From: Seminavis robusta
Taxonomy: Eukaryota; Bacillariophyta; Bacillariophyceae; Naviculales; Naviculaceae
NCBI GenBank assembly: GCA_903772945.1
Contig: CAICTM010000318.1
Location: 1-64,000 of the forward strand
Reading direction: 5' to 3'
DNA length: 64,000 bases
The position numbers were made by a program, and so were the translations under genes. Numbering within the stretch: the first letter of the stretch is position 1; every line of letters starts with the position of its first letter. The notes beneath the pieces were generated by a model. The model was given only the letters and a program-made list of their open reading frames with translations, did not search any database and had not been told where the DNA came from. This document shows, piece after piece, positions 53,355 through 64,000 of the stretch.

Positions 53355-54194
53355 TTAATTGACGTGATCACTCGCAGAGCACAGTTGGTCATGCGTGGCC
53401 TTGGAACGTCTTCGTCGAAGCTTACCGGTGCTCTTGCGCTTCCAGGAAGCCACAAACCGAGCGCAAGAACTTATTGAACTATTCGCTGCCATCAACTTCA
53501 TTGACGCTACATTGGTATTCTCGCTGTTGAGGACAATGGGCTTGCCTCCGTTGCTCCCACTGGTAGAAGATGACTTCTTCTTCAACAAGGAACGACGACC
53601 ACCTCGTGTACTTCGAAGACGCTTATCCGATGATCGATCAAAGTGCTCAATAAGCTCGTACAATCCCATCGTCAAAGCCATGGGCTCAAACTCCTCGTAT
53701 TCCTTTTTACTCAATGTGTCGTAAGCGGGAAGTGAATCAAAGACAAGGTGACCCAAGAGGACTTCGAAGATGGCTGGCGATGTCTCCAAATGAGCCACTC
53801 CACTTTCATCTCGCGTCCAATTCAATTTCTCCATCTTTGCAAAGGCTTCTCGAGGTACGGAAAAGCTAGTACCTGAGACCATCACGTAGACGCTCTTGTT
53901 AAAACGTTTACTGTTCTCCTCCGAGAGTCCGCGAAATGGCAGTCCAGGCTTGTGATGATTCTTCTTGGATTCTTGCTTATCTTTCTCCTCGTCCAAAAGA
54001 AACGAAGTGGCAGAAGGAGGCCTTGAAGATAGCTCGGTAACACAAGTACCATCTTCCTTGAACGAGATAAGATCTGCTCCGTCAGAGCTAAGAGAGCTCA
54101 GTGTTTCAAGTGTAGTCTTATGAATCTGTACGAGCTCAGGGTGATACTCATCGTTGTTGTTGTTTGTGCTGGTGGATTGCTGTCCCTTTCTCAT
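53355..54194 (-). CDS. BTB/POZ (potassium-channel T1-like) domain protein
   Basis: The ATG at 54194 gives 279 residues (MRKGQQSTSTNNNND); the frame is open further upstream without a better start. A disordered N-terminus (Ser/Asp-rich) precedes a BTB/T1-like domain at about residues 100-190. There NKSVYVMVSGTSFSVPREAF is the strand opening, and HLETSPAIFEVLLGHLVFDS corresponds to the F...iL.ylr.G block of KCTD-type BTB. EYEEFEPMALTMGLYELIEH is the closing helix. The C-terminus is basic (KRKSTGKLRRRRSKATH). BTB domains mediate oligomerisation and often recruit cullin-3; no partner domain is visible. The call rests on pattern and secondary structure. Confidence 0.6.
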   Translation of the reverse strand: MRKGQQSTSTNNNNDEYHPELVQIHKTTLETLSSLSSDGADLISFKEDGTCVTELSSRPPSATSFLLDEEKDKQESKKNHHKPGLPFRGLSEENSKRFNKSVYVMVSGTSFSVPREAFAKMEKLNWTRDESGVAHLETSPAIFEVLLGHLVFDSLPAYDTLSKKEYEEFEPMALTMGLYELIEHFDRSSDKRLRSTRGGRRSLLKKKSSSTSGSNGGKPIVLNSENTNVASMKLMAANSSISSCARFVASWKRKSTGKLRRRRSKATHDQLCSASDHVN

Positions 54195-54786
54195 TGTCTC
54201 GAATTGAATACAGTGTAGAAGAGAGGTGTGCACTTTCTGGTAGTCGGAGCTTGTGGCTTTTGGTGCAGATTGAGAAACCAATGCTTAATGCTGCTAAAAT
54301 TTCTGAGTGCGCGAAACAAAACAGTAGGTGCCGTCGTTATACACATGAATGATCCACCATTGTCAGGTTTTGAAGTGATCTTGTGCGCGATGGATGAAGG
54401 TGTTCTATCGCAAAAAATGATCTGGAATCCAAATTGGCAGTTTGTTTACGGTACTTAGGCGTGAGTTGTGAGGTTCATTCATGCGAAACATTAGTTAATG
54501 CTTTGGTCCCAGCAAGGATGGGGAGCTTCTACTCGGACGCAACCTTCCACAATTCTTGATGTGCTGGCGTGGTGCCGGCAACCGGTACCGTAGTGCTGGC
54601 CTTGTCCCCGGTTTTTCGATAGCACACCTTTACCAGTTCTAGCTAGAAGAGGTAGACTACTTAGTCTTGTACCGAGAGCTGTAGCAAGCAGTTGGGATGA
54701 ACATACAGGTACAGTACAAGTTCCGCAGACTAAATGCAAGAGTGCATCTATCATTGCAAAGTAGCTGCAACCAGACTCGACTCCCC
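54195..54786. other. Intergenic stretch, no gene recognised
   Basis: Upstream of the BTB gene. No gene seen. It includes ACCGGTACCG-type short palindromes near 54580-54592. Confidence 0.4.
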
Positions 54787-54869
54787 CATCACATCACATC
54801 TCATCACATCACATCACATCACATCACATCACATCACATCACATCACATCACATCACATCACATCACAT
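54787..54869. repeat. Pentanucleotide microsatellite (ACATC)n
   Basis: About 16 units of CATCA/ACATC with one interruption near the left end (CATCT). Translations through it are low-complexity His/Ile/Thr/Ser peptides and are not genes. Confidence 0.95.
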
Positions 54870-57800
54870 GTCATCTTGACGAACTTCGCTCGGTACGTCA
54901 TTGTGTATGTTGCATGTCTCCATTCGGGTTTGATCAATCGAGAAGAATGGACTCAGAAACCCGAAGCATCAAACCAATCAGGACGAATTGCCAACGCACG
55001 GCAGGGATGAGTTGGCGGTTTGCTTGAAGCCCCTGCGCCTCTGCCAAGAGTGGGATCGGGGTTGTCATCAGTTAGCTAGCTAGCTAGAGTCGCACTCCAA
55101 CCGGTAGTATGCCATACATTAGTACAGCAAACCATGCATGTTACCAAGCGACAAGCCACCCACTCGCAGTAATTTTTTCACACGTGGACTCTCATCATGG
55201 CTCCCAATTAAATTTGGCATCTGAATACTGACCCAACTGGGACTGTTATCACATTTAATTTTATTGATCCCCCCCCCCCCAAGCACACACCTACGGTACA
55301 CTCCCACCCACACCAGCAGCTCGTCAGCCAATGGCGAGGAGCGGGGTGCGTCGGTACAGGATGTCCTCAGCCAACGTTGCTCGTGCCAAGGCCCTAAAAT
55401 AGACTTGTAGTCGGAACGAGAAAGAAGTGCCAATCCGCCTTTCCTGCTCAAGCAAGTTGATGAAGGCTCTTTGGAATGTGTACTGTCGTTTTTATTTTTA
55501 AGGCTACGAGCCCTGGATCGCTTGCAGTGGCATTCGATGCCGTTCCAAGGTTCCAAGCAATTGATCTAGTACGAGGGCTAGCTACTAGAGGCTCTATTAG
55601 TAGAGGCAACAATGAACAGAGGGGTGGCAGCTTGTGCTTTGTGTCATACGGTACCTGGTACAAGGCCGAAGGTATGGTTAATCATTGGTCCCACTTTTAA
55701 AGACAGCATCATCCGGTGAACCCACCAGAGTTGACCACCCATCAAGCGGTTCTCGATCCAACGTCGATTGCCAAAGCGCGTCGATGCTGTTCCAGGGACA
55801 CGCAGCTCGTTGAAATTGGAGACAAAAGCCACCACGTCCCTCTCTTTGCCTTCTGTTGCTCTTCTGTTGGCTTCGAAGCTTCGAAGAGCCTTGGCGTGGA
55901 GCAGGATTGCCTACTTCCATGCTTCCAGGTGCTACTCCTACGCTGTATAGTATTTGGCTGGCTAAAGTACCCGTAGCGCAGTCGTTTGGTGAATTTTTAA
56001 CAGGCCTATGCATAACTTTCACAAAAAAAAATGTCGAACTGGGACTCCACGCACAACTACACCAACACAACCAGCCACAACTCTTCTTTAACTCGTTTTC
56101 TTTTCACCTCAAGAAGCTCCTAAAGCATTATTACACCTCAATTGTCGACAAGAGAATTACAGGAGCTTCAATAGGTCGGCAACTAACAATTCGGAAATCA
56201 AAACTGATTCGCAATGATCCAGTTAAAGTTACAATGGAGAGCTTCACGTGGCTGTTCTCTGAGGATTTACAATGTCGGCATGTCGGACGTAAAGCTGGGA
56301 CTAGCCCCCCCGCTAGCTCTGGCTCCAGTTGCAACGACAGCTACCGCTTTTGTTCTTTTAGTAGGATACTCGAGTAGCTACTGTACCAGGAAACCTACGG
56401 CACTGTTCATCATGGTAATGAAGCAGGAACAATCTTGCCAACGCAACGCGCGATGATGAAAGAATGTGGTTTCGCTGGTATCCGGGGACTGGGTCCAGCT
56501 CGCTGGGAAGATGGATTTGTTACTCCAGGAATATAAGTACATGTACATGTAGAGCGAATGTAGATTTCACAAAAGAGTCTTTTAACGTACCAGGCCTCAG
56601 CCCCTACTACTAATAGATATCAAGTCCAAACTTCACCTCTTCGCCCGTGGTGAAAGCAGTGCTGTTAAGAGCTACAGGTAATAGATAGTGCCACACCTAG
56701 TCTGCACAACATGGAGGCATGGAGGTGCGAGCTGAGGTGCATCCCAAACTAGTGCATGAGAGGGGCAACAAAAAAGTCCTAGGGCACTGACCTATTGTAC
56801 CAGACGTTGGGACCCGGACCGCCAAGCGCCAAGATAGATGATGATGAATTCCACAGAACAAACAAGAGACTGATGTGCTTACAAGAGTTGGCTGAAATAG
56901 CAACTGAAGATGGTGGAATAGCAACCACTGAGTAGAAAGCTGGGGCCAGCTCTATCTAGCTACAGTAGTAGAACTCTAGAGCTAGACTCAAGCTACTAGC
57001 TAGTAGGCTTCATTGAGTAGCAAAGCCTATTGAGCGGGTGCTTGGGTGCTCTCCAATGAGATATGAGATGGCCAAGAGAGCTCCAAGAGCCACTCGCAAG
57101 ATCTGAGGGAGAACGTGCCCAAGACTGCACCAACACTTTCAGAAGCTCGTAGAACCCGTTTGAGTCTGTGAACCCAGAGTGTAAAGAAATTGTACAAATT
57201 CACAGTTGAGGTTCGGATTAGGGGCAGCAACATGTGGCATAAGCAGCACTTTGAATAGCCGTACGGCAGACATTAGCGTTCGGAAAGTGGATGAGAAGAG
57301 AGTGCATGCTACATGCTACTCTTGCTGTGTGTACGAGATGGGCTGGGTTACATTGGCCTAGGCCTTTCGATGTCGAATGATACAGCTGAAACTCAGCTCT
57401 AAGTGCGTCGTCAAGGCCTTTTAATGAATGATAGTGGACACGTTGAAGAATTTTTGAGTCACACTCCTCGAGGAAGACTTGAGGCCTTGCGGAACAAGTT
57501 TCGGTAACTGTCCTTAGAGGACAGCTACAACGTAAAGCCTATTATGGCTTTGAGACTTTGTAGGCTTAAGGAAGTTGAAGGGCTAAATACTCCTCAACCA
57601 AATGACATAGGACGATTAGACAAGATTAAAGCCCAGGTGCATTTTCGTTTTCCAAGAGTGCATCTGACAATTAAGCTGGGAAGGTCAAGACATTGAGGCT
57701 AAAATGTCTTTCTGTTAGAAGCTGGAAGAGTGCGAAGTGCCACCCCCCTCGCCTTTGCAAAAGGCCTTCTTGAGGCACCTGAGTGGGAAAGACTCTCCTG

Positions 57801-57899
57801 GACCTTTGTTTTCTCTCACAAAATCAAAAGAAGGGCACGGCACGAGCACAATCTTCAAAGGTCGCAGTCTCCAGCAGAAGTTAGGATAGAAGTACCAGT
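54870..57899. other. Gene-poor stretch of 3 kb
   Basis: No recognisable protein gene, tRNA or rRNA on either strand. Open frames such as 55856-56377 (plus) and 55678-56070 (minus) overlap one another and lack motifs. Features: a C run at 55268-55279, CTAG-rich runs near 55070-55090 and 56955-57005. A TACATGTACATGTA palindrome lies near 56538-56551. The HSF promoter lies at the right end. Confidence 0.5.
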
Positions 57900-59955
57900 A
57901 TGACAATGGAAAAAATCACCACACCTGAGGGCCAAGGAGCTGTAATGCCCACAACTCAGGCAACAGCAACCATGGGAGCCCCACCAGCCGACGATGTGGA
58001 TCGAAACCACTTCCCAACCAGGCTTCATATCATGATTTCCACGTTGGAGAGTGACAATGCCGGATTGTCCAATGTCGTGACATGGCAACCTCATGGGCAT
58101 GTTTTTATGATCCGCGACACTGAACTGTTCGTCCAGCAGGTCCTCCCAAAGTAAGTGGGGCAAGATGTAGTCAAGAGTGGTATCACTTGCTGGCTACTTG
58201 ATGGCGCCGATGCGTGAATGCATGAGAGTAGTCTAACGTTCTTTGGGTTTTCTTCTTTCTTTTGACCATCAGGTGGTTCTGCAGACTCAAGTATACATCC
58301 TTTCAGAGACAACTCTGCTTGTACGGGTTCCGAAAGCTGAGCAAGAAAGGTATGTGGCTTTCATCCGTTGCCTGTGTTGCCTTATTGCTTGCTGCGGCTC
58401 ACCATTCCACCTCTGTTCCTGATTGTTCCCGTTCCTTCGCGAATCCGCAGGACCTGATCAAGGAGGTGAGTTGATGATAACCGATGTTGTTGCTTCTGAG
58501 ACTTTCTATGATAATATTGCCCTATCTCACACCACTACTTGTCATGACTACTACCCTTCAGGTTACTACCACCTTAGCTTTATCCGCGACAGGGTGGACC
58601 TGGCCGCAACTATTCAGCCGGGGAAGATCAAGGGGAAGAGGGGCCGAAGACCCAAGAGTGACGAGAGCGAACCTGACTTTTACAAGATGGACAGTCTCAC
58701 GGAGACCGGACAGCCTCTTGAGGAGGCAAAGCTTGCCTCGCCTTCTAGGTCTTCTACACGTCCTGGGACTGCTTCAGCAAGCACTATGGCTATCAGGAGC
58801 GTGGAAGAATCCAAGGCTGACAGAGAGAGACTGGAACGGGCAGGTCTGGACTACATCTTTGCCACTGCAGGAGCCAAGGAAGACTCCCCCGAACAGATGA
58901 CGCTGGAAACCCTCCTCCAGCAACCTTCCTACCAGGATGAGCTCTATGCAGAAAGCAGACAACCGCAGCTGCGGCAGTCTGGGCTTCTCATTTCTGCCCC
59001 TCAAGACGCGACGCAATGGCCTTCCGTGCCTACAGGCCTGCAGCAAACACTGGCGGAAGAGTCTCACCCCATCTCGTACGCCCAGACCCCAGCCCCTAGC
59101 GTGGATGCAGTGGGTATCCAGCAAGACTTGTACGCCTTGCCGCAAAGCATGACCAATACGGCTCCTGCCTCTTTGAGTACCCATGCCGCTTTGGGGCGAG
59201 TCAGTGCTTCTCCAGCCCCGGGGCCGTCCGCAGCTGCTGCTAGACGAATGAGCGACTTTTCGGTTTCCGAGGGTGCCCCTACGTGGGGATGGGATTCCTT
59301 CTCTGCAGCTGCAGAGGAAACCACTGCCACCGGGGCTGCGGTTGCTTCGATCCTCGAACAAGCTCAAGCGCAAGCACCGCCAAGTATTACCGGCTTTGGC
59401 GGGGGGCTAATGGCGGGCAGCGGGTATGCTCAATCTCTGGAAATTCAAGCCCAAACAGAGCAGCAACTTCAGCGCATCCTCGAGGAGCAACGTCTGAAGG
59501 ACCTGATGGATCTGAACCAAAAGCAACAGAGCAATCTCAGGATCCAGCAAGAGCAGCTGGAACAGCAGCGATTGGAGTTGCAAATGAGAGATCAGGAACA
59601 GCTGGAACACCTCCGCATGGAACTTCGAGCTCGAGAAGAACAGCAGAGACGTGAGATGCTCCTGCAACACCAACACCAGCAGCAACAACAACAGCGACAA
59701 CAACAGCAGCAGCGACAACAGCAACAAGGCGCCCGATTACTCGTGGAACCCCTTCCCCGACCTCCTCCTCTCTTCAAGCCTCAAAACCAGTCACAGCGTG
59801 TTGCAGGACGCTCCTCGAGTCTCGGTCAGATTCGCATGCCACCGCTAACAGGGCTGCAACAGCAATCTCAATCCTTGCCCTCCTCAACCACTGGATCTCC
59901 ACAACATACAACGCGACGGGCGCCGCAGAGTCCAAGCAGTAAGGGACCATACTAA
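57900..59955 (+). CDS. Heat-shock-factor-type transcription regulator, four exons with a 15-nt microexon
   Basis: Exons are 57900-58150, 58273-58349, 58451-58465 and 58562-59955 (GT...AG introns), giving 578 residues. The HSF DNA-binding domain spans the first three junctions. It runs FPTRLHIMISTLESD, VVTWQPHGHVFMIRDTELFV, LPK/WFCRLKYTSFQRQLCLYG and FRKLSKK/GPDQG/GYYHLSFIRD. The third exon of 15 nt encodes the GPDQG turn. The intron after it is 96 nt, a multiple of three, and has no stop, so retention would insert 32 residues. The centre is Ser/Pro/Ala-rich, and residues about 425-500 are a Gln-rich coiled coil (LEQQRLELQMRDQEQLEHLR) fit for oligomerisation. HSFs are among the largest regulator families in diatoms. 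It acts in the nucleus; target genes are unknown. Confidence 0.88.
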
Positions 59956-60691
59956 CATCGCCAGAGCTTCTGAGTACTGAATCTCCCGTGTTGCTTGGAA
60001 AGGAAAATGGAAGTTTGAAGTGTAAATATATGAGAATACCCGCGTCCGAGCTTCTTGCTGAGTCATTCCATTGGGTGCTTACATTTGGATAGAGAACAGA
60101 TATGCCTTTGCGGTGGGCGGGGCCAAACAAATTATGAGTGCATAAACTAAAAGATGCATATGTTTACCCTGGTGTGTTATAGTGAAAGTGAAACATCTCT
60201 GCGTACCTCCAAAGGTACGCACCTGCCAGATCCACTTCTCCCTGCTGTGTGGACCAGAGGATGACTTCGTTGGAACGAAGGGAACATTTTTGGCATATTC
60301 TATTGAGAGAATTACCGAAACTCCCTGCGAACCAATCAAGGTTTCACCAGCAGCGAAGCTGTGTCCGTGCATCGATCTCTTGTCTGGGCTTGGACAGGAG
60401 GCGACCAATCCCAAGGGAAAGTCGGAGTACATTCCTAAAAGAAGCTTAAAAACCATTCGATCGCAGCCAACCAGCCGAATGAATCGAATCGAATCACCCT
60501 GCCGGTATCAAAGTTATCTCGGAGGACAAGGCGAGATGATGAACGAGGCTTCTCGCTACCAGCGAAAGAAAATGTCATATCGACGACGTCTAGAAGAGTG
60601 TTTTATTAATGAAGTATGCAACCCAGATACTGTTGCACATTGCTTTCTGGTACATGTAAGTTTACCAAAACAAATCTCTCGAACTTTCTGT
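59956..60691. other. Intergenic stretch between convergent genes
   Basis: About 740 bp between the HSF and thioesterase 3' ends. It holds a short perfect hairpin GCGTACCT/CCAA/AGGTACGC near 60200-60219. A plus-strand frame at 60182-60892 overlaps the thioesterase gene antisense and has no motif. Confidence 0.45.
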
Positions 60692-61846
60692 TTACTTCTT
60701 TTGTTGCTTCATGGCAGCCCCCGCACGAAGGGCTTTGCGCTGTTCGTAGCGCTGCTTCCCTTCAATGAAGATTTTCTTCTCCGCGTCTGTTTGGGGCGCC
60801 AAAGGACGCATGGGCAAGGTCCTTCCTGTCGGGCCAAGGCTCACAAAGGTAAAGTACGCTTGTTTGGTGGACACGGTTTCTCGTCTTTCTAACTTGCCCT
60901 CGGGTGTCATACAGAACCGTTCTGCCGTCACTGAGACTTGGATTTCGATAGACTTGGCCGAAGTAAAGATTGGAACGGCATGGATCTTTAATACATCGCC
61001 CAGCATGACAGGTTTGACAAGATCCACCGCATCCACCGAGACTGTGACAATGTTGGTACCACAGTGGCGGACTGCTGCCACTCCTGACGCATTGTCCATC
61101 AATTTCATGACAACTCCACCACGAACCAGGCCGGCCCCGGTTACACAGTCTGCTGGTAGCATGCATTGCGCAAGAGTGACCTCACTTTGGTCGGGAGAAA
61201 AGGCATCATCCTCTTCGCTGTTAGACTGGGCTGGGTTGGTGTTTTCATCAACATCAGAATCAGGGAGTGAAGCCGGATCGGATTCTTGACGAGCCTTGCG
61301 TTTTTCATACGCCATCTTGGCCAACTTGTAGGCCATGAGTCCTTCTTTATCGGTGGGTGCCTCCAACTTTGGTGCCTTGGCCAAAGGCAGGTCCATCTTT
61401 CCCTTCCTCTGTACCGTGGCAATTCCATTATGATCCTTTGCCATGTCGGTGGAAGAAGATTCCTTGTGCACATGCCCCACAATCCATAACAAGGCTCGAT
61501 TGCCAACAACGTCTTCTTTTGACGTCAAGCGCTCTGCCATGACCTTCACCGCCACTGCAACCGTGTGGTTGGAAGCGAAGACCACTTGAGCCTGAACCTT
61601 GGCCACATCCCCCACGTGCAGTGGTTTCTGGAATGTGATGCTCTCGACACGGGCAGTGACAACTTTGACAACCTCTTCGTCAGAGTAATGATTGTAGAAG
61701 CGACTCGCCGCAACACAAGCCGATTCCTCGATCATTTGCATGATGGTCCCACCGTGGACATTTCCTGCCACATTGGCATCGGCTGGAACCATTAACCGAG
61801 ATAGCTCGGCCGTCTTGAAAAAGTTGGATTCGTCGGTAGATGTCAT
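60692..61846 (-). CDS. Acyl-CoA thioesterase with two hotdog domains (ACOT7-like)
   Basis: A single exon of 384 codons with ATG at 61846. Two hotdog domains lie at about residues 10-135 and 215-345, joined by a charged linker. In the first, AGNVHGGTIMQMIEESACVA is the hotdog helix with the conserved Asn before HGG; in the second, GLVRGGVVMKLMDNASGVAA carries an Asp at the helix. This Asn-in-first, Asp-in-second split is how mouse ACOT7 forms its composite active site. VVKVVTARVESITFQKPLHV and NIVTVSVDAVDLVKPVMLGD are the matching strands. The enzyme hydrolyses acyl-CoA to fatty acid and CoA. No organelle signal is visible, so it is likely cytosolic. The C-terminus is Lys/Arg/Gln-rich. Confidence 0.85.
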   Translation of the reverse strand: MTSTDESNFFKTAELSRLMVPADANVAGNVHGGTIMQMIEESACVAASRFYNHYSDEEVVKVVTARVESITFQKPLHVGDVAKVQAQVVFASNHTVAVAVKVMAERLTSKEDVVGNRALLWIVGHVHKESSSTDMAKDHNGIATVQRKGKMDLPLAKAPKLEAPTDKEGLMAYKLAKMAYEKRKARQESDPASLPDSDVDENTNPAQSNSEEDDAFSPDQSEVTLAQCMLPADCVTGAGLVRGGVVMKLMDNASGVAAVRHCGTNIVTVSVDAVDLVKPVMLGDVLKIHAVPIFTSAKSIEIQVSVTAERFCMTPEGKLERRETVSTKQAYFTFVSLGPTGRTLPMRPLAPQTDAEKKIFIEGKQRYEQRKALRAGAAMKQQKK

Positions 61847-63340
61847 CGCGATGGGTTCCTTTATTGTGCTGTTGATTCGATTCAGGTATTCCTTGTTGAT
61901 TTTATGAGGAGCAATGGAGCAATGATCTCTTCCTCGTTTATATACCGGGCAGACCCGGGTGATCTCTGACCCCGTTTATTACGTCTCAATGAGACGACGC
62001 ACCTTTTGGTTACCCCCTCAGTTGCACTCTGAAATCGATTTGCCGGCGTTTACTGTGGAAAATAGAGTAGCCGCACTTCAGTTGCAGAATCAACGGTCAT
62101 GTGCTTCGAAAGATTTAGATCGATTCGTGGATAAAAAGAACCGTTGAAGTTACTAAGGTTAAGGATAAACCGATCGAAGCGAAAGTCCATTATTGAAGGC
62201 ACAGCACTGACTTCTCTCCCTCATTGATTCGTATGGTAAACAGGAGGTAAATCCAAGCTTGGCGACAACATGCATGGTGAGGGCTTTATCCAATCGGCCA
62301 TCATCGAATCGATTCGAGGTAAGTTATTATCAAGATGTTACTTGAAGTCAGCGCTGACTTCTCTCCTCATTCAATTCCTATGGTAACAGGAGAGAATTCC
62401 GAGCTCGGCGTCAACAGGTGAGTTGTTTTTATTATTCGAATCGAATCGATCGTCGCACCTCTGTTTTCCAGGCCTCACTCAAGCCGGTCGTTCTCGGTGT
62501 AGATTGGAACCATCCCTCTTGAATCCTATGGACCATGGGATGGCAGTCAGTTTTCGGCCCATGACGGCCAAGTTGAAAAAAAGGGTAAGTCCCGGTTTTC
62601 TCAGTATCAGAAAGAAGAAAAACATATCTATTTCTTACTTTCTGTTCTCTTACTGGACGGCCGAGGAAACCATGTGACTTTTCGAACGACGAACGACGAT
62701 GCTCCGATAACAAGAGGAGAGCTAGGAGAGACTGTTAGCTCAAGCCCTATCAGCAGCCTAACGTCGTCGAGTCATTGAAAGGCAACAGTTAACGGAGGAG
62801 GCGACACACACAGAGAATGAATCCTCCGATTGGATTCATCCTCTTGTTATTTCCTTATTTTTGTGGTGATTCTGTGTCGGTATCCATTTTCCTTATGCAC
62901 AATCCTCCACCTCAACGAACGATCGATCGCTCTGGATACAGCAAGAGGAGAGGCTACCGCTAGGCTCTGTTACTCCTAAACGAATCATCATCGAGTCATT
63001 GAATGCAAATCGTCAACGAAGAGGCTACACAAAACACAAGCACGAGGAGAGTGGATCATCTACCGGATTCATCCCTCCTTGTTATTTCTAGTGTTTGTGG
63101 TGATTTCTGTGTGATATCCTTTTCCTGCAGGAACAGTGCTCAGGGCGCTGTCACCGATTGATGTAATCTACGGTAACTGGCTACAATGGCTGGATTGACA
63201 ATTCGGTTGTGCATGTATTCGTAATAAGGCCGCTCTCTACCAAGCGACTAAAGTAGCGACTAGCCATATTTCGTAGTTTAGTCGATAGTTTAGTCTCTGG
63301 GGTGGTGTCTACCCAAGCGACTAAACGTCACGGACTAAAG
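61847..63340. other. Gene-poor stretch with diverged repeats
   Basis: No gene recognised. Two diverged copies of a roughly 200-bp segment occur at about 62690-62895 and 62930-63130. Both contain AGCAAGAGGAGAG-like starts, CGAGTCATTGAA and GGATTCATCC...CTTGTTATTTC...TTGTGGTGATT. A shorter pair, ACTTCTCTCC...CATT...TATGGTAA, is at 62210-62245 and 62355-62390. Confidence 0.5.
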
Positions 63341-63412
63341 GCTTTAGTCATTATGTTCGCTCACGACTAACCAGCCTCCCGTTAGTCGGTGAGCGAACAT
63401 AATGACTAAAGC
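63341..63412. repeat. Near-perfect hairpin, 31-bp arms, 9-nt loop
   Basis: The left arm 63341-63371 begins GCTTTAGTCATTATGTTCGC. The right arm 63381-63412 is its reverse complement with one extra G; the loop is CAGCCTCCC. The preceding 110 bp contain several more GACTAAA/TTTAGTC copies in both orientations (63246-63347). No coding frame. It may be the end of a foldback transposon or a transcribed hairpin. Confidence 0.85.
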
Positions 63413-63597
63413 TTCTTTAAGAACTTTTATGAATCAATCTTCAATCAGCCTCATTGCACAGCCTCAACAGAGGCATCTACTTGCCCACAAGCCAAGCTGT
63501 AACTCAACCGTTTTAGTCACTGTCTTTATAGTCACTGTACCGGTAGCCTCTTTGCACCTCTTGGTGGGCACCTCTGTGGTAGTAGGCCGTTATTATT

Positions 63598-63864
63598 ATG
63601 TCGCTCATCGGATTCCGACTCTTCCAGGGAGGCCTTGGACTCGTCATGGGAATGGCAGATACCGCTGTAATGTTGGCCACGGATGATTACGATGGCCACA
63701 CAGCCATGGTTGACCACCGTCTTTTGCCAAGGAACCTCGAAGCAATACAACCATGCCAGAGCTTTCCGTGTATTCTAGACGACTATCTTGGACCGGTCCC
63801 TACATTTGATTTCAAGGAATTTGAGATATCTACCGCATCAGCCGTCCTCGTTACCAGAGATTGA
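63598..63864 (+). CDS. Doubtful small ORF (88 codons)
   Basis: Starts at an ATG with a mildly hydrophobic beginning (MSLIGFRLFQGGLGLVMGMA) and a globular-looking rest (DYLGPVPTFDFKEFEI). No family, intron or copy supports it. It may be part of a gene continuing past the window. Confidence 0.25.
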   Translation: MSLIGFRLFQGGLGLVMGMADTAVMLATDDYDGHTAMVDHRLLPRNLEAIQPCQSFPCILDDYLGPVPTFDFKEFEISTASAVLVTRD

Positions 63865-64000
63865 GAGAAGATGTCATGAATTCGGTCATGAGTTCTACAG
63901 TGGGTCCACTGATGCTTTCGACCGGGAGGTATCATGTTTGGACGACGTCTATTGATGCCGTTTAAATGTTTGGCATACGGTTTTCCCGCTCAACCATTCC

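Noticed and set aside
54697-55027. His/Ile/Thr/Ser-repeat peptide frames
   Set aside because: Translation of the (ACATC)n microsatellite.
1-64000. CRISPR arrays, bacterial operons, ribosome binding sites
   Set aside because: The spliced genes, plastid targeting motif and families are eukaryotic; no regularly spaced direct repeats with unique spacers were found.

Overview
The window is nuclear DNA of a eukaryotic alga, most likely a diatom. Several genes carry short introns (about 50-180 bp) with GT...AG ends, and coding is dense on both strands. One gene has a signal peptide followed by an AFAP-type plastid-targeting motif. The gene families are ones that are expanded in diatoms: DUF6824 proteins, HSF-type regulators, LRR membrane receptors, STAND/AAA-TPR proteins and GH16 (SKN1/KRE6-type) glucan enzymes. 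Genus cannot be fixed from sequence alone; a pennate diatom is my guess. All functions come from motif reading by eye, with no database search.

Layout. 0-9.4 kb: four related CRAL-TRIO/Sec14-like genes (one cut by the window edge, one without a start or signal peptide, one inverted), with an RNI-type LRR gene and a plastid DUF3110 gene between them. 9.8-24 kb: an NPF-motif protein, a secreted metzincin-like protease, a 339-bp foldback/MITE just upstream of AAR2, a minisatellite, a GNAT acetyltransferase, a STAND ATPase-TPR protein, a three-exon CDP-diacylglycerol synthase and an unrecognised gene.

24.3-44.8 kb: two adjacent tandem duplications. Block A (about 5.6 kb, twice) carries a DUF6824 gene, a METTL24-like methyltransferase gene and a DASH Duo1-like gene. 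Block B (about 4.7 kb, twice) carries a GH16 transglycosylase gene and the 3' end of a cytosine-5 DNA methyltransferase gene. A shared segment of about 135 bp sits at all three junctions. A 3.1-kb stretch (about 34.88-38.04 kb) is full of small, mostly single-base deletions relative to its sister copies and is probably unpolished assembly; haplotype copies laid in tandem are a real alternative to true duplication.

44.2-49.4 kb: the most unusual locus. A full-length BAH-like/C5-cytosine DNA methyltransferase gene stands head-to-head, about 160 bp apart, with an SF2-helicase-like ATPase gene that has one reading-frame break. The pair resembles the modification plus NTPase parts of a restriction-modification or selfish epigenetic cassette. 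50-62 kb: a four-exon LRR receptor, a BTB/T1 protein, a 3.7-kb stretch without recognisable genes, an HSF with a 15-nt microexon, and a double-hotdog acyl-CoA thioesterase. The last 2 kb hold repeats and a strong 31-bp-arm hairpin.
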